The notes under the pieces: generated by a model
What the model saw: only the letters and a program-made list of their open reading frames with translations
Databases searched by the model: none
Told to the model about the DNA's origin: nothing
In this document: piece by piece, positions 62,354-64,000 of the stretch
How the letters are laid out: the number at the start of each line of letters is the position of its first letter
Numbering within the stretch: position 1 is the stretch's first letter
DNA from: Phycisphaerales bacterium
GTDB lineage: Bacteria > Planctomycetota > Phycisphaerae > Phycisphaerales > UBA1924
NCBI GenBank assembly: GCA_029213305.1
Contig: JARGPA010000012.1
Location: 1-64,000 of the forward strand
Reading direction: 5' to 3'
DNA: 64,000 bases
Position numbers and translations under genes: made by a program

Positions 62354-63085
62354 TTATAAAACCCCAACGCGGATCGATCTAGCAGGAACTCCAACAACAG
62401 TTTCATTGTCGACGATTGATTGTGTTACCACTGAACCTGCACCTACTACACATTTAGTCCCGATGCAAACCCCAGGCAAGACTGTCGACCCGATTCCGAT
62501 GAGAGTGTGATTTCCGATTCTCACGCCGCCTCCGAGAACTACTCTTGGCGCAATGTGGGAGTTCATCCCAATCTGGCAATCATGTTCGATGATAGAACCG
62601 GTATTAATTATCGCATGCGCGGAGATCGTTGCATCTGTGTTTACTACTGCTCCGGGTCCTACAAACACGCCATCCGAAATCGTCGCATTCTTTGCAATAA
62701 TTGCTGATGGATGAATGATTGGAGTTGAAAACTCAACTTGACCTAACTGATCAATCAAATTTGATCGCAAACTTAGATCCCCAATCGCGAGCATGATGGT
62801 TGCGTTTGAGAATGACCCAAGCTGTTTGAACCCACCTAAATATTGAGGACAGCTCGGCATTCTTGAAATTGGCGCATCTGAGTCATCATCGAAGAACCCT
62901 AGGATTTCAACTCCGGCGCATTGTGCTGCATCGAGCACAACCTTCGCGTGGCCGCCGCCGCCTATGAGAATGGTTGGTGTGTCTGTCACGAATGGTTTAT
63001 CGGCGTCGCCGAGGGACAAACTTTGTAGTTCTGTCCAGAAACCAAATCTTTGCGATCCTGACTCTTCCCGACGGAATTCGTCCAT
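62354..63085 (-). CDS. NeuD/PglD-type sugar O-acyltransferase
   Basis: A 243-residue left-handed beta-helix acyltransferase. The N-terminal PglD domain has ILIGGGGHAKVVLDAAQ, and the C-terminus has hexapeptide repeats (IGMNSHIAPRVVLGGGVRIGNHTLIGIGSTV) with the catalytic His in IIEHDCQIG. Such enzymes acetylate amino sugars in surface glycans. The ATG at 63085 was chosen because the terminator at 63104-63146 would cut a longer version. No adjacent glycan genes. Confidence 0.88.
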   Translation of the reverse strand: MDEFRREESGSQRFGFWTELQSLSLGDADKPFVTDTPTILIGGGGHAKVVLDAAQCAGVEILGFFDDDSDAPISRMPSCPQYLGGFKQLGSFSNATIMLAIGDLSLRSNLIDQLGQVEFSTPIIHPSAIIAKNATISDGVFVGPGAVVNTDATISAHAIINTGSIIEHDCQIGMNSHIAPRVVLGGGVRIGNHTLIGIGSTVLPGVCIGTKCVVGAGSVVTQSIVDNETVVGVPARSIRVGVL

Positions 63086-63103
63086 CTGCTCAATATGGAG
63101 TGC

Positions 63104-63146
63104 AAAAATAAAAATCGACGCCGGGCTGTAGCGCAACCCGACGCCG
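63104..63146 (-). terminator. Strong terminator of the structured RNA
   Basis: On the minus strand a 13-bp stem CGGCGTCGGGTTG/CAGCCCGGCGTCG with a CGCTA loop is followed by ATTTTTATTTTT. G-U pairs appear only in this orientation. Confidence 0.9.
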
Positions 63147-63365
63147 GGTGGGTAGGTAATTCGTGAATACTCGCTGAACCCGTGCCGATCGCGTGTGAGC
63201 GCTTTTCAACGCCTTCGTCTCGCGATCGAGACGCGGGTCCATTATTTGTCCTATGGACCCACCATGTGTGACCTGTATGCGTGATCTTCGATCAAGCAAA
63301 CACACCGAGCAGATTTGAGACTGAAATCCAGCACTCAAATCGATGGAACACCTACCTAATTGTCG
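63104..63365 (-). ncRNA. Multi-stem structured RNA of unknown class
   Basis: The minus strand upstream of the neuD-like gene folds into a closed multibranch structure. The ends pair (ACCTACC at 63350-63356 with GGTAGGT at 63151-63157). Between them are at least five hairpins: GATTTGAG/CTCAAATC (63312-63341), TGATC/GATCA (63282-63294) inside a larger GTGTG/CACAC arm, GGGTCCAT/ATGGACCC (63235-63260), CGTCTCG/CGAGACG (63216-63233) and GGCGTT-GAAA-AGCGCT with a GNRA-type loop (63198-63213). A strong terminator follows. No coding frame fits. It does not match RNase P, tmRNA, SRP RNA or a riboswitch I can recall. It might be a stand-alone RNA or a leader acting on the downstream gene. Confidence 0.6.
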
Positions 63366-63613
63366 TCAACCCTTAAACCACTCTCTCTGACTTTGGGTGC
63401 TGATCCCTCGGAGGAATCGTGACGAAAGAGAGAAACACCACGAATTCGCAGATCTCACCCGTAAACAGAGAGGTCTTTCTTGGTTGACCTGCCTTCAATG
63501 TACGGTCAAAACGGACTCGTGCCACTGAATCTATCGGTTCAATCGGCGAATTATGTGATTCTTTATCAATCTCTCGTTTTCGAGCCCATTTGCCCATTCT
63601 GAGGTGTATCCAG
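63366..63613. other. Divergent promoter region between the RNA and mqnA
   Basis: No gene is supported. A TTGACG on the minus strand (around 63367) could be a -35 for the RNA, without a convincing -10. A TTGACC near 63484 on the plus strand may belong to mqnA. A 22-codon GTG frame with GGAGG at 63419-63487 is noted but not called. Confidence 0.3.
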
Positions 63614-64000
63614 ATGTCAACAAAGATCGCTGCTGTACAGTTTCTCAATACCATCTCACTCATCGAAGGCCTCGACACTTGGACAGGGTGCGAGCTCGTC
63701 AAAGCAGTCCCTTCCATAATTGGGCAAATGATCGTCGATGGAACCGTAGATATAGGACTCGCATCGATTGTCGATGCTGCGAACCCACAGAGCGATCTCA
63801 CCCTCATTCCATCAGGAATGATCGGGTGTGATGGCCCAACACTCACGGTTCGACTATTTAGCTCTGTCCCCCCTGAGCAAATCAAGACTGTTCACGCTGA
63901 TACAGATTCACACACTTCCGTTATGCTTGCGGATTTGATTCTTCGAGAACAATTCGGAGTCAATGCAGAAATTAAACCCTTCGACGCTCGCGAAAAGACG
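63614..64000 (+). CDS. mqnA: Chorismate dehydratase MqnA (5' part, runs off window)
   Basis: The first 129 residues of a protein that starts MSTKIAAVQFLNTISLIEGL and continues AVPSIIGQMIVDGTVDIGLA. This matches the start of MqnA, which converts chorismate to 3-enolpyruvyl-benzoate in the futalosine route to menaquinone. GAGGTG precedes the ATG. The frame is open to the window edge. The long opposite-strand frame covering this stretch is a shadow. The other mqn genes are not visible. Confidence 0.85.
   Translation, partial: MSTKIAAVQFLNTISLIEGLDTWTGCELVKAVPSIIGQMIVDGTVDIGLASIVDAANPQSDLTLIPSGMIGCDGPTLTVRLFSSVPPEQIKTVHADTDSHTSVMLADLILREQFGVNAEIKPFDAREKT

Noticed and set aside
63419-63487. A 22-codon plus-strand GTG frame with a good GGAGG.
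   Set aside because: Too short and without family resemblance; a leader peptide is possible but unsupported.
63373-63885. A 170-codon minus-strand frame near the right edge.
   Set aside because: It lies opposite mqnA, whose plus-strand product has a recognisable family start.
1-64000. CRISPR arrays, insertion sequences and rRNA genes.
   Set aside because: No regularly spaced direct repeats, transposase genes with inverted ends or rRNA sequence were seen.

Overview
The window looks like a chromosomal piece from a planctomycete of the class Phycisphaerae. Three things point there. Five secreted proteins end in a paired DxNxDG...NFFDxSxFLxxF calcium-loop module closing with GCP, a 'GC-type' dockerin-like tail I associate with Phycisphaerales. 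Two more exported proteins end in PEP-CTERM/VPLPA-like sorting tails. EF-Tu carries a KTVTI switch I segment in place of the usual RGITI, which I recall from planctomycetes. Gene density is high, genes are mostly in short operons, and rho-independent terminators are common.

Layout. 0.1-4.9 kb is a phage-derived cassette: a LexA/CI-type self-cleaving repressor diverges from an operon encoding a helix-turn-helix protein, an ABC ATPase-GNAT fusion, a small protein and an intact terminase large subunit. No portal, capsid, tail or lysis gene follows. 4.9-13.5 kb holds two DUF6677-type membrane genes, an extremely Asp-rich protein with its downstream partner, a 7Fe ferredoxin, an M42-type peptidase, a PPK2 kinase, an acyltransferase, an XRE/membrane-protein pair and a TPR lipoprotein. 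13.8-17.5 kb is the conserved translation/secretion block trnT-tuf-rpmG-trnW-secE-nusG on the minus strand. rpmG (59 codons) is easy to miss, and SecE is unusually large. A probable structured RNA lies at 17.6-17.8 kb.

17.9-33.5 kb is an exported-protein region: a DUF1028/FG-GAP protein, an AsmA-like membrane protein, two tandem subtilases, two further dockerin-tailed proteins, a beta-propeller protein and a large zinc metalloprotease. 34-46.4 kb is mainly housekeeping: lpdA, clpC (with a stem-loop directly before its ribosome binding site), a duplicated ABC-2 permease, rpoN, recR, a lipoprotein, holA and a cupredoxin.

46.6-57.2 kb is signalling and stress: an FHA-GAF histidine kinase, dinB-ridA, a MarR-controlled redox cluster (flavodoxin-like protein, pirin, SnoaL-like protein) with perfect palindromic operators, a CHASE-type hybrid kinase, an amidohydrolase and a second XRE/membrane pair whose membrane gene appears frameshifted. 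57.2-64 kb has a PEP-CTERM protein, sucD with an insertion, a P-loop/deoxyribosyltransferase-like fusion, a DUF4870 protein, lptB overlapping a PEGA lipoprotein, a NeuD-type acyltransferase, a second strong structured-RNA candidate with its own terminator, and the 5' part of mqnA (futalosine-type menaquinone synthesis), which runs off the right edge.

The best candidates for something undescribed are the domesticated-looking terminase/ABC-GNAT cassette and the structured RNA at 63.1-63.4 kb. Everything here was read by eye; no database search was run.
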